Positions 23,257 through 31,134 of a DNA stretch of 64,000 nucleotides are shown here, in pieces. Numbering within the stretch: position 1 is the first letter of the stretch; each line of letters opens with the position of its first letter. The stretch comes from Bradyrhizobium sediminis (GTDB lineage Bacteria > Pseudomonadota > Alphaproteobacteria > Rhizobiales > Xanthobacteraceae): positions 2,924,501-2,988,500 of the forward strand of contig NZ_CP076134.1 of assembly GCF_018736085.1 (NCBI RefSeq), in the 5' to 3' direction. A program made the position numbers and the translations under genes. The notes beneath the pieces are model-generated. The model was not told where the DNA came from. It made no database searches and saw only the letters and a list, made by a program, of their open reading frames with translations.

Positions 23257-23674
23257 GATGAAAAGATCGCGTCGTCGAATTCCTAGCGCACGACTCCTTC
23301 CACGGCCCAGCAAACGCGGGACGTGTGTTTACGGTTGACGATGCGCACTGATCTAATCATGAGACGCAGATACCACGGACATCGCGCAAGATCAAGGGAT
23401 GTGCCTGGCGTTGCCCGCATCCTCGAGGCGAGTTCTCCTGAGCTGACTCGAAGTCTCCCTCGGGCCATATGGTCAGAGGATCTGGCGAGGCAGTTCCTTC
23501 GAGCTTTCTTTATCGCTTCTGCGTCTTTGGAGGGAATGGAACGTCGGGCAGGTCCGGAATCGGCACTAAGCGGACCTCTCGCCGTGCCCGACGAGAGTCC
23601 GCAATGCTCAGCAAAACGGACATCCGTCAACGCCATGGATTTTGGAGCTCACGCTCCAAAAGGGCGCCTTCACC
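23257..23674. other. gene-free stretch between DUF1127 gene and asd
   Basis: No convincing gene was found. Frames on both strands are arginine- and serine-rich. Part of it (about 23540-23640) translates to fragments like KRTSRRA and KTDIRQRH, which resemble decayed copies of a repeated spurious-ORF sequence common in Bradyrhizobium. A short palindrome (TTTTGGAGC-TCAC-GCTCCAAAA) lies at 23641-23662, without a T-run downstream. Confidence 0.4.
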
Positions 23675-24700
23675 TCACGCCGTCACGCGCTGCGGCAGCA
23701 GTTCCGCGATCTGAACCGCATTCAGCGCGGCGCCCTTCAGCAGCTGGTCTGCAGACACGAACATCGAGATCGAATGGCCCGAGGGGTCGCTGAGATCCTT
23801 GCGGATGCGGCCGACCAGGACGTCGTCCTGACCCGACGCATCGATCGGCATCGGGAAGTAGTTTTTCTGCCGGTCGTCCACGATCCTCACACCCGGCGCC
23901 TTCGCCAGGATCGCTCGCACCTCGTCCTCCGAAATCGGCCGTTCGCATTCGAAGGTGATCGCCTCGCAATGCGCGCGCAGCACCGGCACCCGCACGCAGG
24001 TCACGCCGATGGCAATGCGGTCGTCTTCGAAAATCTTTCGCGTCTCCTTGATGACCTTGGTCTCTTCGTCGTTGTAGCCGGTCTCGGGATCAACAGCCGT
24101 GTTGTGGCTGAACACGTTGAAGGCGTAGGGATGCGGGATCACCTTGGGCGTAAAGGGCCGCCCGTCGAGGCTGGCGCGGGTCGATTCCAGCAGTTCCTCC
24201 ATGGCTGCCGCACCGGCCCCGCTGGCCGCCTGATAGGTCGACAGGATCACGCGCTTGATGCGGTTCGCCCTGTGGATCGGCCACAGCGGCACCAGCGCGG
24301 TAATCGCCGAGCAGTTCGGATTGGCGATGATGCCCTTGTGATCGCGGATCCTGATAGCGTTGATCTCGGGGATCACCAGCGGCACGTCCGGATCCATCCG
24401 GAACGCCGACGAATTGTCGACCACGACGGCGCCGGCCTTGACCGCGATCGGCGCGAACTTCCTGGAAATGCCGCCGCCGGCCGAGAACAGCGCGATGTCG
24501 ACGCCGTCGAAGGAGCGTTCGTTGAGTTCCTCGATCAGGATTTTCTGCCCGCGGAAATCGACGGTCTTGCCGGCCGAGCGGGCGCTCGCCAGCGCCTTCA
24601 GCCTGCGAACCGGAAATGCGCGCTTGTTCATGGTGGCGATGAATTCGGCGCCGACGGCGCCGGTCACGCCGGCAATGGCAACAACGGGATCGTTCTTCAC
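23675..24700 (-). CDS. asd: aspartate-semialdehyde dehydrogenase
   Basis: Asd reduces aspartyl phosphate to aspartate semialdehyde, the branch point to lysine/diaminopimelate, threonine and methionine. The nucleotide-binding motif is IAGVTGAVG. The catalytic cysteine is Cys130 in NPNCSAITALVPLWP. I prefer the GTG start at 24700 because the upstream ATGGAGATACCC supplies a GGAG ribosome-binding site at the right distance; the alternative ATG at 24712 adds four residues. The protein is then 341 residues. A repeated palindromic element lies directly upstream. Confidence 0.93.
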   Translation of the reverse strand: MKNDPVVAIAGVTGAVGAEFIATMNKRAFPVRRLKALASARSAGKTVDFRGQKILIEELNERSFDGVDIALFSAGGGISRKFAPIAVKAGAVVVDNSSAFRMDPDVPLVIPEINAIRIRDHKGIIANPNCSAITALVPLWPIHRANRIKRVILSTYQAASGAGAAAMEELLESTRASLDGRPFTPKVIPHPYAFNVFSHNTAVDPETGYNDEETKVIKETRKIFEDDRIAIGVTCVRVPVLRAHCEAITFECERPISEDEVRAILAKAPGVRIVDDRQKNYFPMPIDASGQDDVLVGRIRKDLSDPSGHSISMFVSADQLLKGAALNAVQIAELLPQRVTA

Positions 24701-24718
24701 GGGTATCTCCATTTATTT

Positions 24719-24791
24719 GAGCATGCCCTCCGCGCAAACGCTTCGCGTTTGTCGCAGGGAAAACCGGTGCCCACGTTTCCGGATCATGCTC
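24719..24791. repeat. dispersed Rhizobiales repeat (GAGCATGCCC...GGATCATGCTC)
   Basis: The ends are GAGCATG and CATGCTC. The sequence includes AAACGCTTCGCGTTT (an internal palindrome) and AAAACCGGTGCCCACGTTTCC, the hallmark of a widely scattered rhizobial intergenic element. It lies in the leader/promoter region of asd. Confidence 0.7.
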
Positions 24792-24797
24792 CAGGCA

Positions 24798-24832
24798 ATA
24801 AAAAAGCCCCGGTCCTTTTCAGGCGGGGCTTC
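24798..24832 (-). terminator. strong intrinsic terminator on the minus strand
   Basis: On the minus strand the stem AAGCCCCG/CGGGGCTT is followed by six T residues. It is positioned just after the 23-codon frame at 24858-24929 and before asd. Confidence 0.85.
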
Positions 24833-24857
24833 GGTTCAAGATGATGCGGTGGTGTAC

Positions 24858-24929
24858 CTACGCGCGCACGTCTCCCGAAGCCCGGCGGGGCTTGGTGGTT
24901 TTCGCGGTGCGTTTGGTGGTGGTCGTCAT
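24858..24929 (-). CDS. possible 23-residue basic peptide
   Basis: A short frame encodes a threonine-, lysine- and arginine-rich peptide that starts MTTTTKRTAKTTKPRR and ends SGDVRA. It is followed 26 bp later by a strong terminator, so this region is probably a short transcription unit divergent from tgt. No clear ribosome-binding site precedes the ATG. It could be a real small protein or just part of a small RNA. Confidence 0.35.
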   Translation of the reverse strand: MTTTTKRTAKTTKPRRASGDVRA

Positions 24930-25036
24930 GGCGCGGGCTTATGCGGGAGATTTCTGACGGCGTCAACGCCTTTCGGACGGAAAATCTGATGCAACGAGGT
25001 TGAACAGGGCGTCCCTGTCGCGCCATAAGCTGACTC

Positions 25037-26170
25037 ATGAGCCTTCCCAATCACTTCGATCTCCTCGCCACCGACGGCGCCGCGCGCACCGGCAGGCTGA
25101 CGACGCCGCACGGCATGGTGCGGACGCCGGCGTTCATGCCGGTCGGCACTGCCGGCGCCATGAAGGGAATCCATTGGCGCGAGGTGCGTGACGCCGGCGC
25201 CGACATCGTGCTCGGCAACACCTATCACCTGATGCTGCGGCCGGGCGCCGAGCGCATCGCCGCGCTCGGCGGCCTGCAGCGCTTCACCGGCTGGAATGGC
25301 CCCATGCTGACCGATTCCGGCGGCTTCCAGGTGATGTCGCTGTCCGAGCTGCGCAAGGTCACGGAAAACGCCGTCACCTTTCGCTCGCATCTCGATGGCG
25401 CCAAGGTCGAATTGTCGCCGGAACGCTCGATCGAGGTACAGCGGCTGCTCGGCTCCGATATCGCCATGCAGATGGACGAATGCGTGCGGCTGCCGGCCGA
25501 ACGCGCCGACATCGAGCGCGCCATGCAGCTGTCGCTGCGCTGGGCCGAGCGCAGCAAGCGCGCCTTCGAAAGTGCCGCCCCCGGCTACATGCTGTTCGGC
25601 ATCGCGCAGGGCGGCGATGTGCCCGAACTCCGTCACGCCAGCGCTCGCGGCCTGGTTGAGATCGGCTTCCACGGCTATGCGATCGGCGGCCTCGCGGTCG
25701 GCGAGCCGCAGGCGGTGATGCTTGCCATGATCGAGGAGGTCGCGCCGATCCTGCCCGAGGGACGCCCGCGCTATCTGATGGGCGTCGGCACCCCCGAAGA
25801 CATTCTGGAGGCGGTCGCGCGCGGCATCGACATGTTCGACTGCGTGATGCCGACCCGCAACGGCCGCCACGGCGTGGCGTTCACGCGGTTCGGCCAGGTC
25901 AATCTCCGCAACGCCCGCCACGCCGACGATCCGCGGCCGCTGGATGCGGAAAGCGAGTGGCCGTCGACACGCGATTGCGCGCGCGCCTATTTGCATCATC
26001 TCGTGAAGTCGGGCGAAACCCTGGGCGCAATGCTGCTGTCGGAAATCAACGTCGCCTACTACCAGCGCCTGATGCAGGACATCAGGGACGCGATCGCAAA
26101 GGGAACGTTCGAGGAATTCCGTCAGCGCACCCGCGCCGATTGGGCGCGCGGCGACATCGCGCCGCGCTGA
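25037..26170 (+). CDS. tgt: tRNA-guanine transglycosylase
   Basis: Tgt exchanges guanine 34 of GUN-anticodon tRNAs for the queuosine precursor preQ1. The 377-residue sequence has LTDSGGFQVMSL with the general base Asp and the nucleophile Asp in GIDMFDCVMPTR, and GRHGVAF after it. The usual zinc-binding CxCxxC near the C-terminus is replaced here: aligned positions are Ser306, Trp308 and Thr311, while AYLHHL is kept. The enzyme appears otherwise full length. Confidence 0.95.
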   Translation: MSLPNHFDLLATDGAARTGRLTTPHGMVRTPAFMPVGTAGAMKGIHWREVRDAGADIVLGNTYHLMLRPGAERIAALGGLQRFTGWNGPMLTDSGGFQVMSLSELRKVTENAVTFRSHLDGAKVELSPERSIEVQRLLGSDIAMQMDECVRLPAERADIERAMQLSLRWAERSKRAFESAAPGYMLFGIAQGGDVPELRHASARGLVEIGFHGYAIGGLAVGEPQAVMLAMIEEVAPILPEGRPRYLMGVGTPEDILEAVARGIDMFDCVMPTRNGRHGVAFTRFGQVNLRNARHADDPRPLDAESEWPSTRDCARAYLHHLVKSGETLGAMLLSEINVAYYQRLMQDIRDAIAKGTFEEFRQRTRADWARGDIAPR

Positions 26171-26190
26171 AAGGCGAGCGCATGTATGGT

Positions 26191-26236
26191 TTTCGAGCGA
26201 GGTGGGACCCGGTTCGCGCCAAGAAAACGCGTCAAA
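26191..26236. repeat. dispersed rhizobial repeat after tgt
   Basis: TTTCGAGCGAGGTGGGACCC continues into GGTTCGCGCCAAGAAAACGC. It is a simple copy of the repeat that is found interrupted at 10907-10975. Confidence 0.5.
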
Positions 26237-26259
26237 CCAAAGCCTAAAGCGTGATGGCA

Positions 26260-26883
26260 TTAGGTTCGATAGCCTGAATTTTTGAGGTAGTTGGCGCATT
26301 CTTGGGGTGTGAAGGCGTTGAGCAACTGACCGATTACGGCGCAGACCGCATCGACGGTTCGCGCGGCGGCCTTTCGGAGCAGATGTTTGAGCTTGGCAAA
26401 GACCTGTTCGATCGGGTTCAGGTCGGGTGAGTATTTGGGCAGAAAGAACAGCTTGGCACCGGCAGAACGGATGAGCTGACGCACGCTCTTGCTTTTGTGG
26501 CTGCCGAGATTGTCCATGACGACGATGTCGCCGGGCCGCAGGGTCGGCAGGAGAGCCTTTTCGACATAGGTCCGAAAGCTCTCGCCATCGATCGGTCCCT
26601 CGATGAACCATGGCGCATCGATCCGGTCATGGCGCAGGGCCGCCAGGAAGGTCATGGTCTTCCAGCGCCCGTGGGGAACCTTGGCGGGCAGTCTGCGCCC
26701 GCGCAGTGCCCATCCCCGCAAGGGAGCCATATCGGTCCGGGTCCAGGTCTCGTCGATGAAGACCAGCCGCTCAGCTTCGACGCGACCTTGATACTTTGTC
26801 CACTGGGACCGCCGCCGCGCCACGTCGGGACGATCGCGCTCGCCAGCCACCACGCTTTTTTTTGAAGCTGAGCTTCTCGGCAT
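26260..26883 (-). CDS. IS630 transposase, catalytic DDE part
   Basis: This frame carries the catalytic triad in VFIDETW (Asp), VVMDNLGSHK (Asp) and NPIEQVFAKLK (Glu), with DLNP spacing typical of IS630/Tc1-mariner transposases. It lacks its own DNA-binding domain, which is in the overlapping upstream frame. Synthesis of a fused protein needs a shift by +1 (or loss of one base) at the A8 run (26856-26863). The frame also has an ATG at 26883. Confidence 0.88.
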   Translation of the reverse strand: MPRSSASKKSVVAGERDRPDVARRRSQWTKYQGRVEAERLVFIDETWTRTDMAPLRGWALRGRRLPAKVPHGRWKTMTFLAALRHDRIDAPWFIEGPIDGESFRTYVEKALLPTLRPGDIVVMDNLGSHKSKSVRQLIRSAGAKLFFLPKYSPDLNPIEQVFAKLKHLLRKAAARTVDAVCAVIGQLLNAFTPQECANYLKNSGYRT

Positions 26884-27199
26884 GCACGAAGTCCCACACC
26901 GAGTGGTAGTCGACCTTCAGGCCGCGTCCGGCGAGTTCGGCAACGAGCCCGCGTATGGTGAAATCACTGTCCCTGAGCCGCTGCGACAGCCAGACCGCGT
27001 GGTCTCCCGAAATTGCTTTCGGCTTGTGGCCACCCATCTGGCCAGGCTCAACGCTGCCGGTCTCCTCGACCCGCTGCATCCAGCCGATGGCCGTGCTGAT
27101 CGCGACCCCAAACCGCTTGGCGGCCTGATTGCGGGACATCCCTCCCTCAATTGCCGTCACGACACGCTTGCGCAAATCCAGAGAGTAAGGCTTGCCCAT
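26771..27199 (-). CDS. IS630 transposase, DNA-binding part
   Basis: From the ATG at 27199 the frame gives MGKPYSLDLRKRVV and a helix-turn-helix (GGMSRNQAAKRFGVAISTA), then a second helical domain ending HAEKLSFKKKRGG. After the A8 run it diverges into non-homologous sequence, while the other frame continues the family consensus. Confidence 0.88.
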   Translation of the reverse strand: MGKPYSLDLRKRVVTAIEGGMSRNQAAKRFGVAISTAIGWMQRVEETGSVEPGQMGGHKPKAISGDHAVWLSQRLRDSDFTIRGLVAELAGRGLKVDYHSVWDFVHAEKLSFKKKRGGWRARSSRRGAAAVPVDKVSRSRRS

Positions 27200-27290
27200 A
27201 CATGCTGGCCTCCTAACCCAGCCTGCATGGTGAATCAGAAACACGCTGATTTGGGAATCCCAAATCGATTCAACCTAACCCCATCCCGCT

Positions 27291-27506
27291 TTAGTTGCAG
27301 GCAAACCGCTTGAGCGTGTGCCTGGTGACGAAGCCATAGCCGCAGGTGTCGCAGGTCCAGAGATAGCTGATGACGTTGTCCGACAGGTAGGCGGAAGCCT
27401 CAGCGGCCACCATGGAATCGGCGCAGACAGGGCAGGTCGGCAGGTCACACCCGCGCGGGGCGGGGTTGGACGCGACGGTCGACAGGAATTCAGCGACTGC
27501 TGGCAT
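27291..27506 (-). CDS. small zinc-ribbon protein
   Basis: A 71-residue protein with two CxxC pairs, CPVC near residue 25 and CDTC near residue 52, plus GYGFVTRHTLKRFACN at the end, forming a zinc ribbon. Function unknown. Its stop codon TAA spans the IS630 boundary: before insertion it would have been TAG, so the protein is unchanged. Confidence 0.68.
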   Translation of the reverse strand: MPAVAEFLSTVASNPAPRGCDLPTCPVCADSMVAAEASAYLSDNVISYLWTCDTCGYGFVTRHTLKRFACN

Positions 27507-27769
27507 CGTGACCTCCTTGCGATCTGGACCTCTTGTTGCGCTCTGAAATTAGCTTGCTGCACTCTCAAATGTTAAACTTTAGCATATACCGATCTGTTTG
27601 ACGATGTCGCAACAGAAATGCGGTGGTTTTAAGCTATTTGGCCGCGCTTCCGTTTTGCAATGCAGCGAAACTCTGGCGCAGCCGATTCCGGCTTGCACAC
27701 CGCCTCAAGCTCACCCTAATGAGGGAACAGCTTCTATCTTCACGCACATTGCTTGCACAGGAGTTTGCC

Positions 27770-28747
27770 ATGGACGCCTCGTCAGCCACGAGTGCAGTGC
27801 ACCGTCCCGGCCGGGGCCGTGTTTTCGACTCGATCGTCGATGCGGTCGGCGACACGCCGATCGTCCGTCTGCGCAAACTGCCGCAAGCCCATGGCGCGCA
27901 CGCCACCATCCTCGCCAAGCTGGAATATTTCAACCCGGCGGCCAGTGTGAAGGACCGCATCGGGGCGGCGATGGTCATCGCGATGGAAAAGGCCGGCCTG
28001 ATCAATGCCGACACCGTGCTGATCGAGCCGACGTCGGGCAATACCGGGATCGCGCTCGCCTTCGTCGCCGCTTCGCGCGGCTACCGGCTGAAGCTGGTGA
28101 TGCCGGAATCGATGTCGATCGAACGCCGCAAGATGCTGGCATTCCTCGGCGCCGAGATCGTGCTGACGCCGGCCGCCCAGGGCATGAAGGGCTCGATTGC
28201 GACCGCCGAAGAACTGGTGCGCACGACGCCGAACGCAGTGATGCCGCAGCAATTCAAGAACCTCGCCAACCCCGAGATTCACCGCCGCACCACGGCGGAG
28301 GAAATCTGGAACGACACCGGCGGCAATATCGACTTTTTTGTCGCCGGCGTCGGCACCGGCGGCACCATCACCGGCGTCGGGCAGGTGCTGAAGCCGCGCA
28401 AGCCCGGCTTGCGGGTGGTCGCGGTAGAGCCGGAGGAAAGTCCGGTGCTGTCGGGCGGACAGCACACCCCGCACAAGATCCAGGGCATCGGCGCCGGATT
28501 CATTCCCGACATCCTCGACCGCTCCGTGATCGACGAGATCGTCAAGATCAACAGCGCGACCGCGATCGAAACCTCGCGCGCGCTGGCGCGCAACGAGGGC
28601 ATTCCCGGCGGCATTTCCTCCGGCGCGGCGATCGCAGCCGCGCTGCAAATCGCCAAGCGGCCGGAGAACGCGGGCAAGACCATTCTTGCGATCGTGCCGT
28701 CATTCTCCGAGCGCTATCTGTCGACGGCGCTGTTCGAGGGGATCTAG
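27770..28747 (+). CDS. cysK: cysteine synthase (O-acetylserine sulfhydrylase)
   Basis: This PLP enzyme makes cysteine from O-acetylserine and sulfide. The PLP lysine is Lys61 in [11 protein letters not shown]. The substrate loop is [13 protein letters not shown] and the phosphate-binding loop is [10 protein letters not shown]. With the ATG at 27770 (AGGAG upstream) it has 325 residues; the frame remains open to 27623 but the extra N-terminus is not coding-like. The BrnA-like gene follows after 4 bp. Confidence 0.93.
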   Translation: MDASSATSAVHRPGRGRVFDSIVDAVGDTPIVRLRKLPQAHGAHATILAKLEYFNPAASVKDRIGAAMVIAMEKAGLINADTVLIEPTSGNTGIALAFVAASRGYRLKLVMPESMSIERRKMLAFLGAEIVLTPAAQGMKGSIATAEELVRTTPNAVMPQQFKNLANPEIHRRTTAEEIWNDTGGNIDFFVAGVGTGGTITGVGQVLKPRKPGLRVVAVEPEESPVLSGGQHTPHKIQGIGAGFIPDILDRSVIDEIVKINSATAIETSRALARNEGIPGGISSGAAIAAALQIAKRPENAGKTILAIVPSFSERYLSTALFEGI

Positions 28748-28751
28748 CGCC

Positions 28752-28991
28752 ATGGCAGATCAACCGAGACGGCCGCGAACCCTGAGCGACGCACGCACCG
28801 AGGCAGAGGCGGCATTCAAGAAGACCACGACCAGGGTTCCGGAAGCGCCGCCGAAGAAGGCCGCACTTCCGGGGGTGAAGGAACTGGTGTCGCTGCGGAT
28901 CGATCAGGACGTGCTCGAGCACTTCCAGGAGGGCGGACCGGGCTGGCAGGATCGCATCAATGACGCCTTGCGGAAGGCCGCGGGCAAATAG
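28752..28991 (+). CDS. BrnA-antitoxin-like protein
   Basis: A 79-residue protein whose C-terminal part, LVSLRIDQDVLEHFQEGGPG then WQDRINDALR, matches the ribbon-helix-helix region of BrnA antitoxins. In type II BrnTA modules it would repress its own promoter and neutralise the BrnT RNase. No BrnT-like gene is adjacent. The gene starts 4 bp after cysK, so it may be an orphan regulator read with cysK. Confidence 0.65.
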   Translation: MADQPRRPRTLSDARTEAEAAFKKTTTRVPEAPPKKAALPGVKELVSLRIDQDVLEHFQEGGPGWQDRINDALRKAAGK

Positions 28992-29034
28992 GCCGTTACA
29001 GTGCTTTGCCGCGAAGCCTGCTCATAAGGCGACC

Positions 29035-29430
29035 ATGCGTCAGCGCCCGGCCGACCGACAACTGTTTCCGCTAGTCGGACTTGGTAAAAAACTTGGCCTC
29101 GCACTTGGCCTCGCCGTTGGCCTGCTGTGGCTCGGCCTGCTGGCGGCGCCGGCGCTGGCGGAATCGGTGCCGTTCTCTTGCGTGATCTTGCCGGGTGACG
29201 ACGTCGCCAGCATCACGCTGACGAATTCGCTCGCCGGCGACGCCTCCTGTTTCGTGACCTGCAGGTTCCAGACGACGAAATACAACAACAATCCGCAGAT
29301 CACCTGCGCCAAGCCGGTTCCGGCCGGCAAGGAAGTGGAGATGTGTCGGCTGACGTCTGGCGGCGACAAGATGGTGAAGCTGCGGGAAGGACACGCCGAG
29401 TGCACGAGATTGCCTCGAGCCGTGAACTAA
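29035..29430 (+). CDS. small exported cysteine-containing protein
   Basis: The product (131 residues) has a long n-region, a hydrophobic segment (LGLALGLAVGLLWLGLLAAP) and a signal cleavage site around ALAES. The mature domain has five cysteines, including SFCVTC-like and MCRL segments, suggesting disulphides in the periplasm. No family recognised. A bidirectional terminator follows immediately. Confidence 0.6.
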   Translation: MRQRPADRQLFPLVGLGKKLGLALGLAVGLLWLGLLAAPALAESVPFSCVILPGDDVASITLTNSLAGDASCFVTCRFQTTKYNNNPQITCAKPVPAGKEVEMCRLTSGGDKMVKLREGHAECTRLPRAVN

Positions 29431-29455
29431 AAAGCCCGGCGCGAGCCGGGCTTCT
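29430..29455. terminator. bidirectional terminator
   Basis: The stem AGCCCGGC-GCGA-GCCGGGCT is flanked by A-rich sequence on the left and TTCTT on the right. It separates the converging small exported gene and the caspase gene. Confidence 0.8.
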
Positions 29456-29486
29456 TGCTGGTTGATGTCCTGGCCTTGGTGGACGA

Positions 29487-30911
29487 TCAGCGACGGAACA
29501 TGCCGCCCACCATGCCGCCGACCACGCCGCCGACGAAGGCCGCACCGGGATCGCCGCCGCTACGCTGCGGGGCGGGGGCGCTGCCCCCACTGTTGCTGCT
29601 CCGCTGCTGCGGCGCGCGGCGGACCGGCTTTTCATCGGCGTCGCTGGAAGCGGTCGGCACCGCCGCGACGATTTCCGTCAGCAGCGCCTTGTGCTGCAGC
29701 CTGTTGAGGTAGCCGCTCTTGGGATAGCCGCGGGCAGCCTGCCAGCGCGTGATCACCGCGCGGGTCGATTCGTCGAACTTGCCGGACACCTTGGTGTCGA
29801 AGCCGAGACCGTTCAGCCGGCGCTGCACGTCGCGGCGCTGGCCCTTGTCGAGGCCGATCTGGTCTTCGGTGGTCTGATTGGCTTCGTCCTTGAACGTTGC
29901 AGGATCGATGCCGGCAGTGAGATTGCGGGTCGCCGTCGACGAGCTATCCTTGAGCGAGGCGATCCGCGCCAGCGCCAGCGACCTGAATTGACCGTTCGGA
30001 TAGCTGCTCAGGTAGGCGTTGAGCTCTTCGGGCTTGTTCGATTCCCGCACCGAGCGCCAGAATTCGACCTCGACGTCCGAATTGCCGGAGGAGGCAACAG
30101 CGGCCGGCGCCGACGGTCCCGCGGCCGTGGCCGCCGGCGCCGCAGCCCCGTTCAAATAGACCGCGCCGATCAGGTTGGTGTGTCCCCAGGGCAGTTGGCC
30201 CTTGTTGGTTTCCTCGTTGACCTGGGCGCGGACCTTGGTCATCGCCTGCTGGATCTCGACGCCGGGCGTCGTGATGTTGGCGATCAGCGCCCGCGTGAAC
30301 GGGCTGTTGGTGCCTTCCTTGCCGTCGAGCGCGGTTTGCCCGGGGCCGGTTGCGAATGCGATCAGCGTGCCTTCGCCGGATTTCATTTCCGCAAGGCCGG
30401 TCTGCACGTTGACGCTGCGGGTCGCGGCATTCGACTTGATCTTGGCGGCGAACGGGTTGTCGCGGCAGGCGTCGAGGAACACCAGCTTGACCTTGGCGTC
30501 GCCCATGGTCTGTTCGAGCGTCAGGTCGATATTGATCGCGGCGCCGAGCTTGACGTCCATTTCCGATTTGATGTCAGCGTCGATCGGCAGCAGATAGTTG
30601 GTGCCGCTGATGGCGATGCCGTGGCCGGCATAGAAGAATACCGCGACGTCGGCGCCTTGCGCCTTCTTGCCGAACTCGAGCAGCCGCTCGGTCATCTTGT
30701 CGCGGGTCAGATTGGTGCCTTCGACAACCTCGAAGCCGACATTGCGAAGCACGCTCGCCATCGACTTGGCGTCGATCGCGGGGTTCGGCAGCGGCTGAAC
30801 ATTCTTGTAGACGCCGTTGCCGACGACAAAGGCGACACGCCGGTCGGCCTTGGCCGACTGGGCGGCAAATACCATGCAAATCAGGGAGAGAAATAGGGTG
30901 AGGTAGCGCAT
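29487..30911 (-). CDS. exported caspase-family protease
   Basis: A 474-residue protein with signal peptide (MRYLTLFLSLICMVFAAQSA). The caspase fold (Peptidase_C14) spans about residues 24-250 with catalytic dyad His97 in YAGHG and Cys149 in FLDACRDNPF. A low-complexity linker follows, then a helical segment of peptidoglycan-binding-1 type (GQRRDVQRRLNGLGFDTKVS, residues ~355-400), and a glycine-rich tail GGVVGGMVGGMF. It probably acts in the periplasm or on the cell wall. Bacterial caspase homologues cut after Arg/Lys or Asp; the substrate here is unknown. A palindrome of FNR/FixK type lies about 165 bp upstream. Confidence 0.88.
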   Translation of the reverse strand: MRYLTLFLSLICMVFAAQSAKADRRVAFVVGNGVYKNVQPLPNPAIDAKSMASVLRNVGFEVVEGTNLTRDKMTERLLEFGKKAQGADVAVFFYAGHGIAISGTNYLLPIDADIKSEMDVKLGAAINIDLTLEQTMGDAKVKLVFLDACRDNPFAAKIKSNAATRSVNVQTGLAEMKSGEGTLIAFATGPGQTALDGKEGTNSPFTRALIANITTPGVEIQQAMTKVRAQVNEETNKGQLPWGHTNLIGAVYLNGAAAPAATAAGPSAPAAVASSGNSDVEVEFWRSVRESNKPEELNAYLSSYPNGQFRSLALARIASLKDSSSTATRNLTAGIDPATFKDEANQTTEDQIGLDKGQRRDVQRRLNGLGFDTKVSGKFDESTRAVITRWQAARGYPKSGYLNRLQHKALLTEIVAAVPTASSDADEKPVRRAPQQRSSNSGGSAPAPQRSGGDPGAAFVGGVVGGMVGGMFRR

Positions 30912-31074
30912 CTAAAATCCCCTAGTGGAATCGGGCGTCTCAGGCAGCGACGCGCCATGCAAGTTTACACGAAAAGACCACACTTCGTGCCACAAAAAAT
31001 GGAGCCCTTGCCCAATTTTTGGCGACGGCCGTCCCCGGCAGAATCAACGGTAGCAAGCCGGCGTCCGTGCTTGC

Positions 31075-31088
31075 GTGATCTAGATCAC
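31075..31088. promoter_or_regulatory. FNR/FixK/CRP-type palindrome
   Basis: GTGATCTAGATCAC is a perfect 14-bp palindrome with the TGAT-N4-ATCA core of CRP/FNR-family sites. It lies 164 bp upstream of the caspase start and 47 bp after the end of the transporter gene. In Bradyrhizobium such sites are bound by FixK2 under low oxygen; the outer G/C instead of T/A makes the assignment uncertain. Confidence 0.45.
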
Positions 31089-31134
31089 AATCCGGCGCAG
31101 CGGTCCGAAAAAACGCCGGTCGGCGATGAACCGC

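Larger units (their letters stand above)
26245..27293 (-). mobile_element. IS630-family insertion sequence
   Basis: The element is bounded by TA dinucleotides at 26245-26246 and 27292-27293, the expected IS630 target duplication. Its ends form an imperfect inverted repeat of about 26 bp (AAGCGTGATGGCATTAGGTT on the left; AAGCGGGATGGGGTTAGGTT on the right, read inwards). Two overlapping minus-strand frames encode the helix-turn-helix and DDE parts. It lies between tgt and a small zinc-ribbon gene and sits exactly on that gene's stop codon. Confidence 0.92.

Noticed and set aside
23283..23636. 117-residue minus-strand frame and overlapping plus-strand frames before asd
   Set aside because: Composition is typical of chance frames and parts look like a decayed repeated sequence; no signal or motif.
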